A stretch of 64,000 bases of DNA. It comes from an uncultured Oleispira sp. (GTDB lineage Bacteria > Pseudomonadota > Gammaproteobacteria > Pseudomonadales > Oceanobacteraceae). Shown here piece by piece: positions 39,176 through 51,060 of this stretch. Below the pieces are notes generated by a model, which was given only the letters and a program-made list of their open reading frames with translations, did not search any database and had not been told where the DNA came from. The stretch lies in contig CAJXUD010000012.1 in assembly GCA_913061415.1 (NCBI GenBank), forward strand, positions 1 through 64,000, given 5' to 3'. Within the stretch, counting starts at the first letter, position 1. Every line of letters begins with the position of its first letter. Position numbers and translations under genes: made by a program.

Positions 39176-40051
39176 ATGACATTCGTCCGCCTCTCCCTGA
39201 TTATTACTGCCCTTCTTCTATCTTGTTTTAGCTACGCTCAGACCAGTATCTGGCAAGTGAGTAACGACAAAAACACGGTTTATCTCGGTGGCACCTTCCA
39301 CATGTTAAAACCCAGCGATTACCCTTTACCTCAAGAATTTGAACACATTTATAAAAAGGTAAACTGGCTAGTCTTTGAAACGGATATTTCCAAATTGGAT
39401 AGTACTGAGTTTGAAACGAAGTTCATGAAGACTATGAGTCTACCCAGTGGGCAAATACTGGCCGATCAATTATCGCCTCAGGCTTACTCAGGCCTCATTC
39501 ATTACGCTGCAAAGAATGGTATAGATACGGGTCATTGGCAGCGCTTTAAGCCTCAAATGGTCTGTTTAATGATCAGCTTGCAAGAGCTGAATAAATTAGG
39601 ATTAACGGCCCAAGGTGTTGAACAATACCTAGGAGATAAAGCCTTACTTGAAGGCAAGAAGATAACCGAGCTTGAGACCATCGACGAACAAATCCACTAT
39701 GTCGCAACCATGGGCCAAGGAAACGAAACCGCATTAATCATGCAAACATTAGAAGATCTCAAGACCCTCCCCAATGACTTAGATACTATGAGCACTGCCT
39801 GGCGTACTGGTGATGTACAAAGCTTATTTAATACAGGTATACAACCCATGATGGAAAACTACCCTGAGGTTTATCGCAGCCTTCTGGTAGAGCGCAATAA
39901 TAATTGGCTACCTAGGATAGAACAGCTTATTAAACAGCCAGACGAGAAGTTTATACTGGTAGGAGCCCTGCACTTAATTGGTGAAGATGGGTTATTACAG
40001 CAACTCGCCCAACGTGGTTATCAGGTGCAGCCGTTTAGCCTTCAACACTAG
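39176..40051 (+). CDS. TraB/GumN-family secreted protein
   Basis: A 291-aa protein with an N-terminal signal peptide (residues 1-21, ending SYAQ). The TraB/GumN marks are YLGGTFHMLKPSDYPLP near residue 35 and FILVGALHLIGEDGLLQQL near the C-terminus. The family resembles erythromycin esterase/ChaN-like metal-dependent folds, and a proteolytic role has been suggested for some members. The role here is unknown. It is probably periplasmic. ATG 39176 lies just after the previous terminator, so it may have its own promoter overlapping that region. Confidence 0.85.
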   Translation: MTFVRLSLIITALLLSCFSYAQTSIWQVSNDKNTVYLGGTFHMLKPSDYPLPQEFEHIYKKVNWLVFETDISKLDSTEFETKFMKTMSLPSGQILADQLSPQAYSGLIHYAAKNGIDTGHWQRFKPQMVCLMISLQELNKLGLTAQGVEQYLGDKALLEGKKITELETIDEQIHYVATMGQGNETALIMQTLEDLKTLPNDLDTMSTAWRTGDVQSLFNTGIQPMMENYPEVYRSLLVERNNNWLPRIEQLIKQPDEKFILVGALHLIGEDGLLQQLAQRGYQVQPFSLQH

Positions 40052-40193
40052 GCTTTAATCGACATATCCTAGACAATTTCTGACACTAATGTTGAGCATT
40101 ATGATTGACTCCCTTTGCCAACAAACTAACATGTTAAAAAATAGATTTAAGCTCAGATCCTTAGTCTGGGTAAACTACTCAAAAGAGACCTAT

Positions 40194-41069
40194 ATGAAGT
40201 CGATTATTACTCTGTTCACTGCCTTCTTTTTAATGTTTGCCATGGTAAGCGAAGCTGATGCTAAACGCTTTGGCGGCGGTGGCTTTGGTAAATCTTTTAA
40301 AACATCACCATTTGCTTCTAAAAAAGCAGCACCGGCTAAAAAAGACCAACAGCAAAATCAAGCGGGTCAAAAGAAAGGCGGTATGATGGGTGGTTTAATG
40401 GGCGGCCTACTTGCGGGTGGTTTGTTTGCAGCACTGTTGGGTAGCGGAGCGTTTGAGGATATTCAGATAATGGATATCATCATCATGGCACTCCTTGCCT
40501 TTTTAGCATTCAAGTTATTCAAAGGTTTTATGGGCGCTAGACATCAAGCACAACCACGAATGGCCGCAGAGGGTAATAGCACTCAGCGTCATAACTTTGA
40601 AATGCCACGCGATGCGGGTGCTGCAGGAACATCTTCCTTGCAAGACGTTCCTGCAACGCAAGCAACAGGCTTCAATCAAGACGAAGTGCCTTTCAACCTA
40701 CCTGCTGACTTTGATCAACAAGCCTTTATCGAGGGCTCTTTAAGCCATTACCGCACAGTCCAAGAATCTTGGAACAAGGGTGAACTAGAAGTTATTGAAG
40801 AGTATGTTAGCCCTGAATTGTTTACCGCACTGTCTCAGCAGCGTAATAAGCTAATGGTGCCACCGCAGACTGAGATTTTAGATCTAACGGCAGAAATTGT
40901 GCGTGCTGACCAAGCTGGAGATTCTGCTGAAATTAGCATTCTATTCCGCGGTGTATGCAAAGATGAGCTAGAAAAGTCACAAGATGGGATCTTTGATATC
41001 TGGCACTTACAGCGCGATTTAAGCACTGAAAATGCAGACTGGGTTATTGTTGGCATCGAAGCCGAATAA
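40194..41069 (+). CDS. Tim44-domain membrane protein
   Basis: A 291-aa protein with a signal or anchor sequence (MKSIITLFTAFFLMFAMVSE). A glycine/lysine-rich segment follows (FGGGGFGKSFKTSPF), then hydrophobic stretches with GGMMGGLMGGLLAGGLF and IMDIIIMALLAFLAF. The C-terminal domain (from about 175) resembles the Tim44-like lipid-binding fold (IEGSLSHYRTVQESWNKGE). The function in bacteria is not known. ATG 40194 with AGAG upstream is chosen, and the frame remains open upstream to 40089 without any sign of coding. A terminator follows. Confidence 0.82.
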   Translation: MKSIITLFTAFFLMFAMVSEADAKRFGGGGFGKSFKTSPFASKKAAPAKKDQQQNQAGQKKGGMMGGLMGGLLAGGLFAALLGSGAFEDIQIMDIIIMALLAFLAFKLFKGFMGARHQAQPRMAAEGNSTQRHNFEMPRDAGAAGTSSLQDVPATQATGFNQDEVPFNLPADFDQQAFIEGSLSHYRTVQESWNKGELEVIEEYVSPELFTALSQQRNKLMVPPQTEILDLTAEIVRADQAGDSAEISILFRGVCKDELEKSQDGIFDIWHLQRDLSTENADWVIVGIEAE

Positions 41070-41097
41070 CACTGTTGATTGGATTGTATCTATTATC

Positions 41098-41125
41098 AAA
41101 ACCGCTCTTGTGAGCGGTTTTTTTT
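41098..41125 (+). terminator. Terminator after the Tim44-domain gene
   Basis: AAAACCGCTC-TTGT-GAGCGGTTTT forms a perfect 10-bp stem with tetraloop, followed by TTTT. Confidence 0.95.
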
Positions 41126-41176
41126 GCTTTAGAATAATGACCCCTTAGTTTCCATAATAATAAAGAAGGAATGACC

Positions 41177-41575
41177 ATGACCCCTACTCTTGCAACAACC
41201 ATGACCGCCGCTTATTGGTGCGTACTCATTGCCATTGTTATGCCGACACTACTCGCTGGCCTAGCAAAATTCACCAGTGGCTTTAGGCCAAAAGATAACC
41301 ATAACCCACGTGCTTATTTGGCCACACTTACTGGCTGGCAGCAGCGCGCAAACTGGGCTCAACAAAATACTTTCGAATCAATTCCAGGGTTTATGGCTGC
41401 AGTTGTTATTGCGCATCAGATGGGGGGCAACCAAGATAGTATCGACATGCTCGCGATCAGCTACATCGTGCTTCGCATCGTTTATGGCGCACTTTATATC
41501 GCCGATATTGCACTGCTTCGAACTGTTGCATGGGCCTTAGGCGTAGCGTGCATTATCGGTTTATTTTTCACTTAA
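41177..41575 (+). CDS. MAPEG-family membrane protein
   Basis: A 132-aa protein with four predicted transmembrane helices. The family pattern is KDNHNPRAYLATLTGWQQRANWAQQNTFE, followed by the last two helices and ALYIADIALLRT. Bacterial MAPEG proteins relate to eicosanoid/glutathione enzymes, but their activity is rarely known. ATG 41177 is chosen because AAGGA lies 6 bases upstream, and the ATG at 41171 would be too close. Confidence 0.85.
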   Translation: MTPTLATTMTAAYWCVLIAIVMPTLLAGLAKFTSGFRPKDNHNPRAYLATLTGWQQRANWAQQNTFESIPGFMAAVVIAHQMGGNQDSIDMLAISYIVLRIVYGALYIADIALLRTVAWALGVACIIGLFFT

Positions 41576-41605
41576 AGGACGGCTTATTTTTATTTAAAAA
41601 ATACG

Positions 41606-42010
41606 TTAATTTTTCCCTTTTTCCGTTCGCATCCAGCTTACTTGTGCATACATGATAACGACTGCGGCAGCTGAGCCTATCGGGAAAAAGGGAAGTATAG
41701 CAATACTATAAAACCAAACAATCGCTTGTTGCCATAAGCCCAGCTGAGCAATTGAACGTTTCAGTAAAAAATTGAGGATAATACTCGGGATAGTAATCGT
41801 AAAAAAGATAGCCGAAAAACCTAGCAGGAAGTTCATATTTTCAGAGACTCCCTCACTAGGCGCCGTCGCATTAAAAATGCCCAGCATGACCCCCATAAAA
41901 AGCGCAGCAAAAATAGCAAATAAGGTAATAACATTAACCGCTGTTTTAGCGGCATTAAGCTTTTCTTGTAGAACGTCACTCTCTTGCTGAGATAAATTCA
42001 CTGAAGACAT
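41606..42010 (-). CDS. Hypothetical four-helix membrane protein
   Basis: A 134-aa protein I do not recognise. It has an N-terminal coiled stretch (residues 1-22, QQESDVLQEKLNAAKTA) followed by four hydrophobic helices (about 26-46, 60-82, 92-108 and 108-125) and a basic C-terminus. It is convergent with the MAPEG gene and lies just beyond the fadH terminator. Coding is supported by length and a consistent membrane pattern only. Confidence 0.6.
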   Translation of the reverse strand: MSSVNLSQQESDVLQEKLNAAKTAVNVITLFAIFAALFMGVMLGIFNATAPSEGVSENMNFLLGFSAIFFTITIPSIILNFLLKRSIAQLGLWQQAIVWFYSIAILPFFPIGSAAAVVIMYAQVSWMRTEKGKN

Positions 42011-42130
42011 AAGTACAACCTATTACCGTATTGATATTAAGCCATCATCTCAAATTAATAAGAAGCTTACTATGAATCATTAGATGCTTATTATGACTCA
42101 TTAGATGCAGAGCCATAATTATCTCAAAAA

Positions 42131-42165
42131 AAAAAGGAAAGCGAACCGAGTTCACTTTCCTTTTT
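42131..42165 (-). terminator. Terminator after fadH
   Basis: AAAAAGGAAAG pairs with CTTTCCTTTTT around a short loop, with a ten-T run on the minus strand. Confidence 0.9.
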
Positions 42166-42227
42166 CATGAGAAGCGCTTACTAAAAAACGCTAGTATTTA
42201 TATTCAAACAATATCTAGGGGTGCCTA

Positions 42228-44333
<2,106 letters not shown>

Positions 44334-44540
44334 CTAAATATAGTTACTTTTTTTATATTAGAGTCATCATAATTGGGAGCTTTAATTTATGCTTCCAATA
44401 TAGGCTGGAACAGCCCGCAGGTAAATGACCAATCATTGCAAATCAATATCTTATTTTAGCACTTAACGAAACACAGACCCTTTAATGCGTTTCTATTTTA
44501 AGTGTTAATACTAAGGACTGACGAATACAGATTTAATACA

Positions 44541-44568
44541 CAGACTGAATACTACAGGCTGAATACTA
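44541..44568. repeat. 14-bp tandem direct repeat upstream of fadH
   Basis: CAGACTGAATACTA and CAGGCTGAATACTA lie head to tail, 13 of 14 identical, in the 281-base gap between fadH and the satP remnant. No function is evident. The rest of the gap holds no clear gene. Confidence 0.6.
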
Positions 44569-44578
44569 ACGACTTAAC

Positions 44579-45198
44579 TTATTCGCCTTGCACGACTTCA
44601 CCAATCGGCGCAATAACCTTTCCATACACCTCATTCAAAACCTGAGCTAACGCAGCATAAATTGCCGATAAACCACAGAAAACCCCCTCAATGCCGGCAA
44701 TCTGCTTAATCGTGCTACTGCCCGTATAATCCCCTAGGGCTAATAAGAAAAACAAAAGGGTTAATGACGCAAAGACCACCTGTAATGCGCGGTTAAGTTT
44801 TAACGAACAGACAAACAACACTGCGGTAAACAAGCCCCACATACTTAGATAAGCCACCATAGCCATTTGATCGGGAGCATCGGCCAAGCCCATTTTAGGC
44901 ATCACAACTAAGCCCACTAAGGTTAACCAGAAAAATCCATAGGAGGTAAATGCTGTACAGGCAAAGGTATTATTTTTTTCCATTCCATCAGTCCGGCAAT
45001 TATTTGAGCGCAGCCGCCGTAGAAAATCCCCATCGCCAGAATCATAGCGCCTAAGTCAAAAAGACCCGCATTATGAAGGTTTAATAAGACGGTCGTCATA
45101 CCAAATCCCATCAACCCAAGTGGAGCGGGATTCGCAGTGACATCTTCTAGCTTGACCACATTCAACTGACTTTCTAGTTGCTTAACACTGATATTCAC
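44579..45198 (-). pseudogene. satP: Acetate/succinate transporter SatP (GPR1/FUN34/YaaH), broken by a one-base frameshift
   Basis: The N-terminal frame (45198-44923) reads [20 protein letters not shown] and [17 protein letters not shown]. The C-terminal frame (to 44579) continues [20 protein letters not shown] to a normal end ([11 protein letters not shown]). Together they match the whole six-helix SatP family. The break is at a run of seven A on the coding strand (44973-44979). One more A would restore a single 206-aa protein. The start is GTG 45198 with AAGGA 7 bases upstream. It may be a true mutation, a sequencing error in a homopolymer, or slippage on A7. Confidence 0.85.
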
Positions 45199-45347
45199 AA
45201 TTATTTCCTTGAGCGCGCTTAAACTTATAAGTCTTAAAGGCTTAAAAGTCTTAGAGACGGCGACTGCCGTCATTAAAAAACGCAGTCTACGACATATATT
45301 TCACGGCCGTTCAGTCTTAGGTCAAGGTTTGTTATATAAAAATAAAA

Positions 45348-46880
45348 TCAACTAGCCGCTCTTACTTTACGGCTAAAACTATCCACCGCAATATTCAATA
45401 ACGCAGCAATCACAATTAAAAATAAGGCTCGGTCAAAGCGCATATCTTCAAAGGCGGAGTCGATGTAAAAACCTAACGTTGTGATGCCTAAAATACCTAA
45501 AATGGCACTCTCTCGAATAATCACTTCCCAGCGATATAACAACAAACTTAAAAAGTGCGGATAAACTCTTGGCGTCACTTCATAAAAATATTGATTTAAG
45601 CCTTGGCTCGAATCCGCTCGCAGCGTTAATTGCTGACTATGGCGCATTAACAAATAACTGATCAAACCCGCATTATGTAACGCCAGCGCAAATACTGCAG
45701 GAATGCCTGACGGACCAAAGACCAATAAAAAGACAAATGCAAAAATCATCTCGGGCACAGAGCGTAATACTAATAATAACGTGCGCGCGAAGCCTCGCAT
45801 CAATGATAACTTTTTAGGAAAAAATACTTGGCTTGCCCAAGGGTAAAACAGCAATACCAATAACCCCGTCAAGACCAAAGCGAGTTGCGATAATAGTAAC
45901 GTCTGCCACAACGCCGGTAAGGCGATATCCAATAACTGATGCTGATACCAATCAATCGATGCGCCAACATCCCCGGTCAAAAGTGCCTTTGGCCAAATGT
46001 CGTGAGTCACAAATTGCAGTAATGAACTGCCATAAACCTGCGGTGAGTCGGGCAATGCGATAAACGCCAACACTAAATAACAGGGAATCAATAGGTAGGC
46101 TGGAACCCATCGGCTGTTCAGCCACCAGCGAATACTGGCGATTAAAATAAAGAACGACAATAACAAGCCTGCGGCTTCATCGTACTGGCCTTGTTTAAAG
46201 GCAGTTTCTAGATAGAAGCCTAACGTCGGCAAACCAATAAAACCTAAAATCGTACTTGAACGTAACGCGCACTCAAAACGATAACGGGTATAACTCACCA
46301 TCTGAGGCCACGCCTGAGGCAACCAGCTGAACAGGTATTGGCTGCAACGATCGGCCTGGGGCGAAATAGTCGAATTAGGGACAGGGCTTTGCTGCTCGAT
46401 TATTTCGGCAAACATTTTGGCAAAAATACCGGTAAACGGCACTAATATCGCAAGCACCCCTGTGGTTGCCGATAAACCATAGACCTGCATAAAAATCAGG
46501 CCCCAAAACAATTCATGCACTGAACGAATGGACGCTGAAAAAATACGGACACTTCTAGAATGAAAAAATAACGCGAGTATCAATCCTAAAAAAGCAGCAC
46601 CGGATACTGCGATTAAGGCAAACGCAACGGTGATCATCACACTATCGGCAAGAATCGACAGCTCAGGAAAGCTCGGCTGCATGATGCCCTGCCCCATACG
46701 TGATAATTCTTGCCAAGGATCGACTTGATAAATCACTAAATCAGCAAAAGGCAAACACAGTAATCCCACAATAATGAAGGTGACCGATAAATTACGATGT
46801 GATTTAAATAGAAAGCTGAATAAAGAACTGAATAAAGAACTGAATAAAGAGCTGAATAAAACGCGCAGTCGTTGGCCCAT
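45348..46880 (-). CDS. PhnE-like ABC transporter permease, fused double domain, probable selenium oxyanion uptake
   Basis: A 510-aa membrane protein containing two PhnE/BPD_transp_1 permease domains in one chain. The EAA-type loops recur as YRFECALRSSTILGFIGLPTLGFYLE and YRWEVIIRESAILGILGITTLGFYID (shared core RxxxILGxxGxxTLGFYx). About twelve membrane helices are expected. The N-terminus holds a fourfold FSSL-type repeat from 12-bp tandem DNA units (46816-46860). It is the last gene of the selD-mnmH-binding protein-ATPase-permease series. Phosphonate is the classical substrate of the family, but the context points to selenate/selenite. Confidence 0.85.
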   Translation of the reverse strand: MGQRLRVLFSSLFSSLFSSLFSFLFKSHRNLSVTFIIVGLLCLPFADLVIYQVDPWQELSRMGQGIMQPSFPELSILADSVMITVAFALIAVSGAAFLGLILALFFHSRSVRIFSASIRSVHELFWGLIFMQVYGLSATTGVLAILVPFTGIFAKMFAEIIEQQSPVPNSTISPQADRCSQYLFSWLPQAWPQMVSYTRYRFECALRSSTILGFIGLPTLGFYLETAFKQGQYDEAAGLLLSFFILIASIRWWLNSRWVPAYLLIPCYLVLAFIALPDSPQVYGSSLLQFVTHDIWPKALLTGDVGASIDWYQHQLLDIALPALWQTLLLSQLALVLTGLLVLLFYPWASQVFFPKKLSLMRGFARTLLLVLRSVPEMIFAFVFLLVFGPSGIPAVFALALHNAGLISYLLMRHSQQLTLRADSSQGLNQYFYEVTPRVYPHFLSLLLYRWEVIIRESAILGILGITTLGFYIDSAFEDMRFDRALFLIVIAALLNIAVDSFSRKVRAAS

Positions 46881-46888
46881 AAAGCAAC

Positions 46889-47617
46889 TTACTCGTACAA
46901 GGAGTCAAGTAGACCCGCTTGATACTTATTTTTAATCAACTCTTTGGCAGGAGAATCAAAAATAATTTTACCGGCTTTAATGCCAATAATACGATTGAAA
47001 TTATTCAAAGCTTGCTGACGATTGTGCAAGGCAATAATCACCGTTTGATGACGCTTAAATATAAGTTCAATAATCATCTGAGCTTGCACAGGGTCTAAAC
47101 TTGAAACCACCTCATCACCCAAAAAAATACCTTGCTGGCGATAAAAGGCACGACCAATTCCAATTCGCTGTCGTTGTCCACCAGAAAGCTGCTTTACCGA
47201 TTTCCACAAGTGTTGCTCAGGATCAAGACCAAGTGAACGCGCTATTTCAGAGACTTCGTGCTTATGTTTAGCAAAAGGTCTAATCAGGTTCAGTACGTTA
47301 TACAAGGGGTTATGCTGCTCTAGCTGCCCCATGTAGATATTATGATAGCCCGACAGCATATCAACCAAACCATGCTCTTGTGGACACCAAGCAATGTCAT
47401 CAGGACACTGCTGATGCAATGCATTCAACAAGCTGGTTTTGCCACCACCGGAAGGCCCGAGGATAGCAATTTTCTCACCAGCATTAATACTCACTGTTAT
47501 ATTTTGCAGGCGAGTATCAAGCTGGTAATTTTCTAACTTCAGCTTAGCTTCGGCTTCAGACTTACTTTTGATTTTAGACTGAGTGTCAGCTTTTAATTTA
47601 GTGTCGAGCTTGGCCAT
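46889..47617 (-). CDS. PhnC-like ABC transporter ATPase
   Basis: A 242-aa ATP-binding subunit. Walker A is GPSGGGKTS (54-62), the signature is LSGGQRQRIG (144 on) and Walker B ends GIFLGDE (163-169), with an H-loop near IIALHN. The first 30 residues are an unusual lysine/alanine-rich extension. ATG 47617 lies four bases after the binding-protein stop. An in-frame TTG at 47629 is less likely. With the adjacent permease and binding protein it forms a complete importer. Confidence 0.9.
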   Translation of the reverse strand: MAKLDTKLKADTQSKIKSKSEAEAKLKLENYQLDTRLQNITVSINAGEKIAILGPSGGGKTSLLNALHQQCPDDIAWCPQEHGLVDMLSGYHNIYMGQLEQHNPLYNVLNLIRPFAKHKHEVSEIARSLGLDPEQHLWKSVKQLSGGQRQRIGIGRAFYRQQGIFLGDEVVSSLDPVQAQMIIELIFKRHQTVIIALHNRQQALNNFNRIIGIKAGKIIFDSPAKELIKNKYQAGLLDSLYE

Positions 47618-47621
47618 AGGG

Positions 47622-48527
47622 TTAATCAATCAAGCCGATCGCACGAGCGGTATTTTCAATCGGTGCATAATCAGCATTCGAAGCAGGAATAAAAGATTGG
47701 CGAGGGAAGCTGGCCAATAAGTCAGGGTCGTTCATTTCTAACAAAGTTTTACGCACCAAGTTTTTAAACTCACTACCAAAGCGCTGATCAACATCGTTAC
47801 GAATCGTCCACTGATAGTCTGGGTAAGTCGGTGTCGTCCAAATAACCGACACTTTATGGGTATCGACTTTGCCTTCGGCTAATTCTTTTTCCCAGACTTT
47901 AAAGTTTACCGCGCCAACCTGATAAGCACCGGATTGAACTTGTGAAATAGTACGACTGTGGTCGCCAGAGAATCCAACACGAGAAAATACATCATTCGGC
48001 GCAGCCTTAAATTCTTCACGCAAATAAAATTCTGGCATTAAGCGACCCGAAGTGGAACCTTTAGAACCGAAGGTAAACGTCATATCTTGAGTATTAAATG
48101 CTTTAAAGGCATCAGACAAATCGGCATTCGGTTTCAGACCCGTTGAGTGATGCGCAATAATGTAGCTTTTAAACGACTGATCTTCAAAACCTTGAGCAAT
48201 GGCTTCAGAACCCGGTACTAATGTACGCGCACGAACCCCCGACAAACCTCCAAACCAAGCCAATTGCACCTGATCATTTCGGAAAGCTGTCACGGCTGCC
48301 GCATAGGATTTAACCGGAATGTACTTAACATTCACATCTAACTTCTTCGATAAATAAACAGCCACTTTATTAAAGCGCTGCTGCAATCGTGACTCATCGG
48401 CATCTGGAATTGCCGTGAAAACGAAAGTTGGTTTATTCTCGTTTGATTGAGTTTCAGCGTGAACCGTGGTTAATCCCGTTATTAATAAACAGAAGGCTGT
48501 AGCCCATGTCGTAAATTGTTTTTTCAT
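47622..48527 (-). CDS. PhnD-like periplasmic binding protein, putative selenate/selenite ABC transporter component
   Basis: A 301-aa PhnD-family solute-binding protein with a signal peptide cleaved after VHA (residue 24). TFVFTAIPDADESRLQQRFN and GSKGSTSGRLMPEFYL are the family's ligand-binding loops. PhnD relatives bind phosphonates, phosphite or other oxyanions. Members encoded beside selD and mnmH are annotated as putative selenate transporters, and that context is exactly present here. The ligand is inference. It lies 95 bases after mnmH on the same strand. Confidence 0.85.
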   Translation of the reverse strand: MKKQFTTWATAFCLLITGLTTVHAETQSNENKPTFVFTAIPDADESRLQQRFNKVAVYLSKKLDVNVKYIPVKSYAAAVTAFRNDQVQLAWFGGLSGVRARTLVPGSEAIAQGFEDQSFKSYIIAHHSTGLKPNADLSDAFKAFNTQDMTFTFGSKGSTSGRLMPEFYLREEFKAAPNDVFSRVGFSGDHSRTISQVQSGAYQVGAVNFKVWEKELAEGKVDTHKVSVIWTTPTYPDYQWTIRNDVDQRFGSEFKNLVRKTLLEMNDPDLLASFPRQSFIPASNADYAPIENTARAIGLID

Positions 48528-48622
48528 TGTCTTTTCCTGTGCTCTTTATTTAATCGTTGTTATCGGTTTTTTTAATTCTGTTTAAAGTTAATTTTAGACT
48601 TTTAAAGTTCAATTAATGCTGA

Positions 48623-49801
48623 TTAAGCAGCAGACAGTGCCTGTATATACGCTTCGACTTCTGCGGCACTGCCACGAAAGATGATACGTTCTTTACGCTT
48701 TGCTAATAAATAATCATACTGAGGGTCATAATACTCTCTCAGCAATACTCGAATCCACTCGCGATGCAAACTGTTATCGCCATTCTTATGGGCTTCTAAC
48801 GCGTTATCTAGCATCGTGGTTAATTCTTGATGGCGAACACCGCCTAAACGCTTACGGATATTAAACATCGACTTTTGCAGTTCTTGTGCAAACAGTTCAA
48901 AAGCACTTAATTCACGATCAACAAGCTTGCCTTCTAAGCTGACTCTATTTGAACCGGGGGCGCAAAAAGCTTCCCACTCTGCTAATTTTTGTAAGATGTA
49001 ATTACGAAACGAGTGCTCAACCCGAGCTTCTAAATCTGCCTCCACTACTATAATGGGGGAAGCATGCATCGCGGTTCTTAACTTCTCAGGTAATGCACAA
49101 CGACCAATTAAATGACTTTCGTCTTCTAATAAAATCGGACAATTAGGCGCTTTATGATGCTGACGCAAAAAATTAATCGAGAGGGAATTTTCAAAATCAA
49201 TTTGACTCGGCTGACCCGCTGCTCGCTTACCAAACGCACTGCCACGGTGATTCGCTAAACCTTCAAGGTCAATGGTATTGTCAAACTTCAATAGCAAATC
49301 AGTTTTTGCCGCACCGGTTTGCCCCGCGACGATATAGAATTTTTCTTGTCGTTCAGAATTGGTTGCATACTCACAAATACTATCAAGACGATCGATTAAA
49401 AAACGACGCATCGCTTTATAACCGCCCTTCACTAGCGGGTAGTCATACCCAGCTTCTTTCAGCCACGCTTGAGTCGTGTGTGAACGTAAACCGCCACGAA
49501 AGCAGTATAAATAGCCGTTAGGATTTTGTTTTACAAAATCAATCCATAACGCCATACGTTCGTCTTTGGTATCACCCGAGACTAAACGATGACCCAATTT
49601 AATCGCCGCTTCTTGGCCATCACGTTTATAAGAGGTGCCGACTTTTGCGCGTTCAATGTCGGTCATCAACGGTAAACTTTGCACGTACGGAAACGCACCT
49701 TTCTTAAACTCGATTGGCGCACGAGTATCGAACATCGGGGTATCGGTTAAGAATAACGCTTCATAATCATCCGTATCAAGACGCTGGCTTTCTATGGACA
49801 T
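48623..49801 (-). CDS. mnmH: tRNA 2-selenouridine synthase (SelU)
   Basis: A 392-aa enzyme that replaces sulfur by selenium in the wobble 2-thiouridine of tRNA-Lys, -Glu and -Gln, through a geranylated intermediate. The rhodanese domain has the catalytic Cys100 in YLYCFRGGLRSHTT, and a P-loop GQTGAAKT lies at 160-167. It uses selenophosphate from SelD, encoded 4 bases upstream on the same strand. The two genes are clearly one operon. Confidence 0.96.
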   Translation of the reverse strand: MSIESQRLDTDDYEALFLTDTPMFDTRAPIEFKKGAFPYVQSLPLMTDIERAKVGTSYKRDGQEAAIKLGHRLVSGDTKDERMALWIDFVKQNPNGYLYCFRGGLRSHTTQAWLKEAGYDYPLVKGGYKAMRRFLIDRLDSICEYATNSERQEKFYIVAGQTGAAKTDLLLKFDNTIDLEGLANHRGSAFGKRAAGQPSQIDFENSLSINFLRQHHKAPNCPILLEDESHLIGRCALPEKLRTAMHASPIIVVEADLEARVEHSFRNYILQKLAEWEAFCAPGSNRVSLEGKLVDRELSAFELFAQELQKSMFNIRKRLGGVRHQELTTMLDNALEAHKNGDNSLHREWIRVLLREYYDPQYDYLLAKRKERIIFRGSAAEVEAYIQALSAA

Positions 49802-49804
49802 AGT

Positions 49805-50866
49805 TTAAAGCACCTCGACTAACGTCGTGGAGTTGCTTTTATGCTCAAATAGCTCACCGATTGGCTGAGCATATAAACCTTCACGGTTTAATAACTCGGC
49901 TAGCTCAGCTTCGGACTCAGGCGTCACCGCGATCAGTAAACCCCCACTAGTTTGTGGATCACATAATAAGTTGCGCTGCTCTTCACTCATGGGTGCAAGC
50001 TTGTGCCCATAAGAATCGAAGTTTCTTAATGTTCCACCGGGCACACAACCCATTTCTAAATAGTCTTTTACTGGTTCTAGAAAAGGAATCGCAGAGAAAT
50101 CAATTTTAGCGGTTACGCCACTGCCTTCACACATTTCAATCAAGTGACCCATCAAGGCAAAACCCGTTACATCGGTCATTGCCGTGACACCCGCAATATC
50201 GGCAACCTCGGCACCAATTTTGTTTAACTGGCACATTACTTCTACGGCTAGGCCTTCATGCTCAGGTTTGAGTTTCTTCTGTTTTTGCGCGGTGGTTAAA
50301 ATGCCCACACCCAGCTTCTTCGTCAGATACAATTTACAACCTGGTATCGCGGTATTGTTTTGCTTTAACTTCTCTTTGGCGACTTGACCCGTCACGGCTA
50401 AGCCAAAAATTGGCTCTGGAGAATCAATACTATGACCGCCAGCCAACATGATGCCAGCGTCCATGCAGGCTTGGCGCCCGCCATCGACAACTTGTTGAGC
50501 AACGTCTGCCGATAATACGTTAATCGGCCAACCTAAAATGGCAATGGCCATCAAAGGCTTGCCGCCCATGGCATAAATATCACTGATCGCATTAGTCGCA
50601 GCAATACGGCCAAAATCAAACGCGTCATCGGCGATCGGCATAAAAAAGTCAGTAGTACTTAAAACCACCTGCCCATTGCCCATGTCATAAGCCGCTGCGT
50701 CATCTTTGCTGCTATTGCCTACCAACAGGTTGGGGTCCATCTTCACATCCAACTTGGAAGCAACAATCGTTTCCAAAACCTGTGGCGATATCTTGCAACC
50801 GCAGCCTGCGCCATGGCTGTATTCAGTAAGCTTGATCGCAGAAGGAGTCGCAGTATTCGTGGACAT
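49805..50866 (-). CDS. selD: Selenophosphate synthetase (selenide, water dikinase)
   Basis: Makes selenophosphate from selenide and ATP. The active-site loop SHGAGCGCK holds Cys22 and Lys25, with cysteine rather than selenocysteine and no in-frame [45 protein letters not shown] and [12 protein letters not shown] are AIRS-fold ATP-binding motifs nearly identical to E. coli SelD. ATG 50866 is chosen, and the TTG at 50887 is rejected. It heads the selD-mnmH-ABC operon and is divergent from the reductase-like gene at 51061. No selA, selB or selC is in the window. Confidence 0.97.
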   Translation of the reverse strand: MSTNTATPSAIKLTEYSHGAGCGCKISPQVLETIVASKLDVKMDPNLLVGNSSKDDAAAYDMGNGQVVLSTTDFFMPIADDAFDFGRIAATNAISDIYAMGGKPLMAIAILGWPINVLSADVAQQVVDGGRQACMDAGIMLAGGHSIDSPEPIFGLAVTGQVAKEKLKQNNTAIPGCKLYLTKKLGVGILTTAQKQKKLKPEHEGLAVEVMCQLNKIGAEVADIAGVTAMTDVTGFALMGHLIEMCEGSGVTAKIDFSAIPFLEPVKDYLEMGCVPGGTLRNFDSYGHKLAPMSEEQRNLLCDPQTSGGLLIAVTPESEAELAELLNREGLYAQPIGELFEHKSNSTTLVEVL

Positions 50867-51060
50867 ATGAGAAGGCCTAAAAATCAAAAATAAAAAGAAG
50901 AAAAATTATCTGCTGAATGATACGGATTTCAGCCCAAAAAGTCACAATTTCTAGCCTTCAAAGGTAATTTAGATCAAATTATCCCTTCGCGATCACTGCT
51001 AAAATAACCCCTATATGTTCGTGGCCTTGGCTAATACATTTATTAATAAAAAAGGGGCAG

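Noticed and set aside
40089-40193. N-terminal extension of the Tim44-domain protein
   Set aside because: The signal sequence starts at ATG 40194 with an SD, and the upstream in-frame codons look non-coding.
49805-50866. Selenocysteine in SelD
   Set aside because: The active-site position is an ordinary Cys codon and no in-frame TGA is present.
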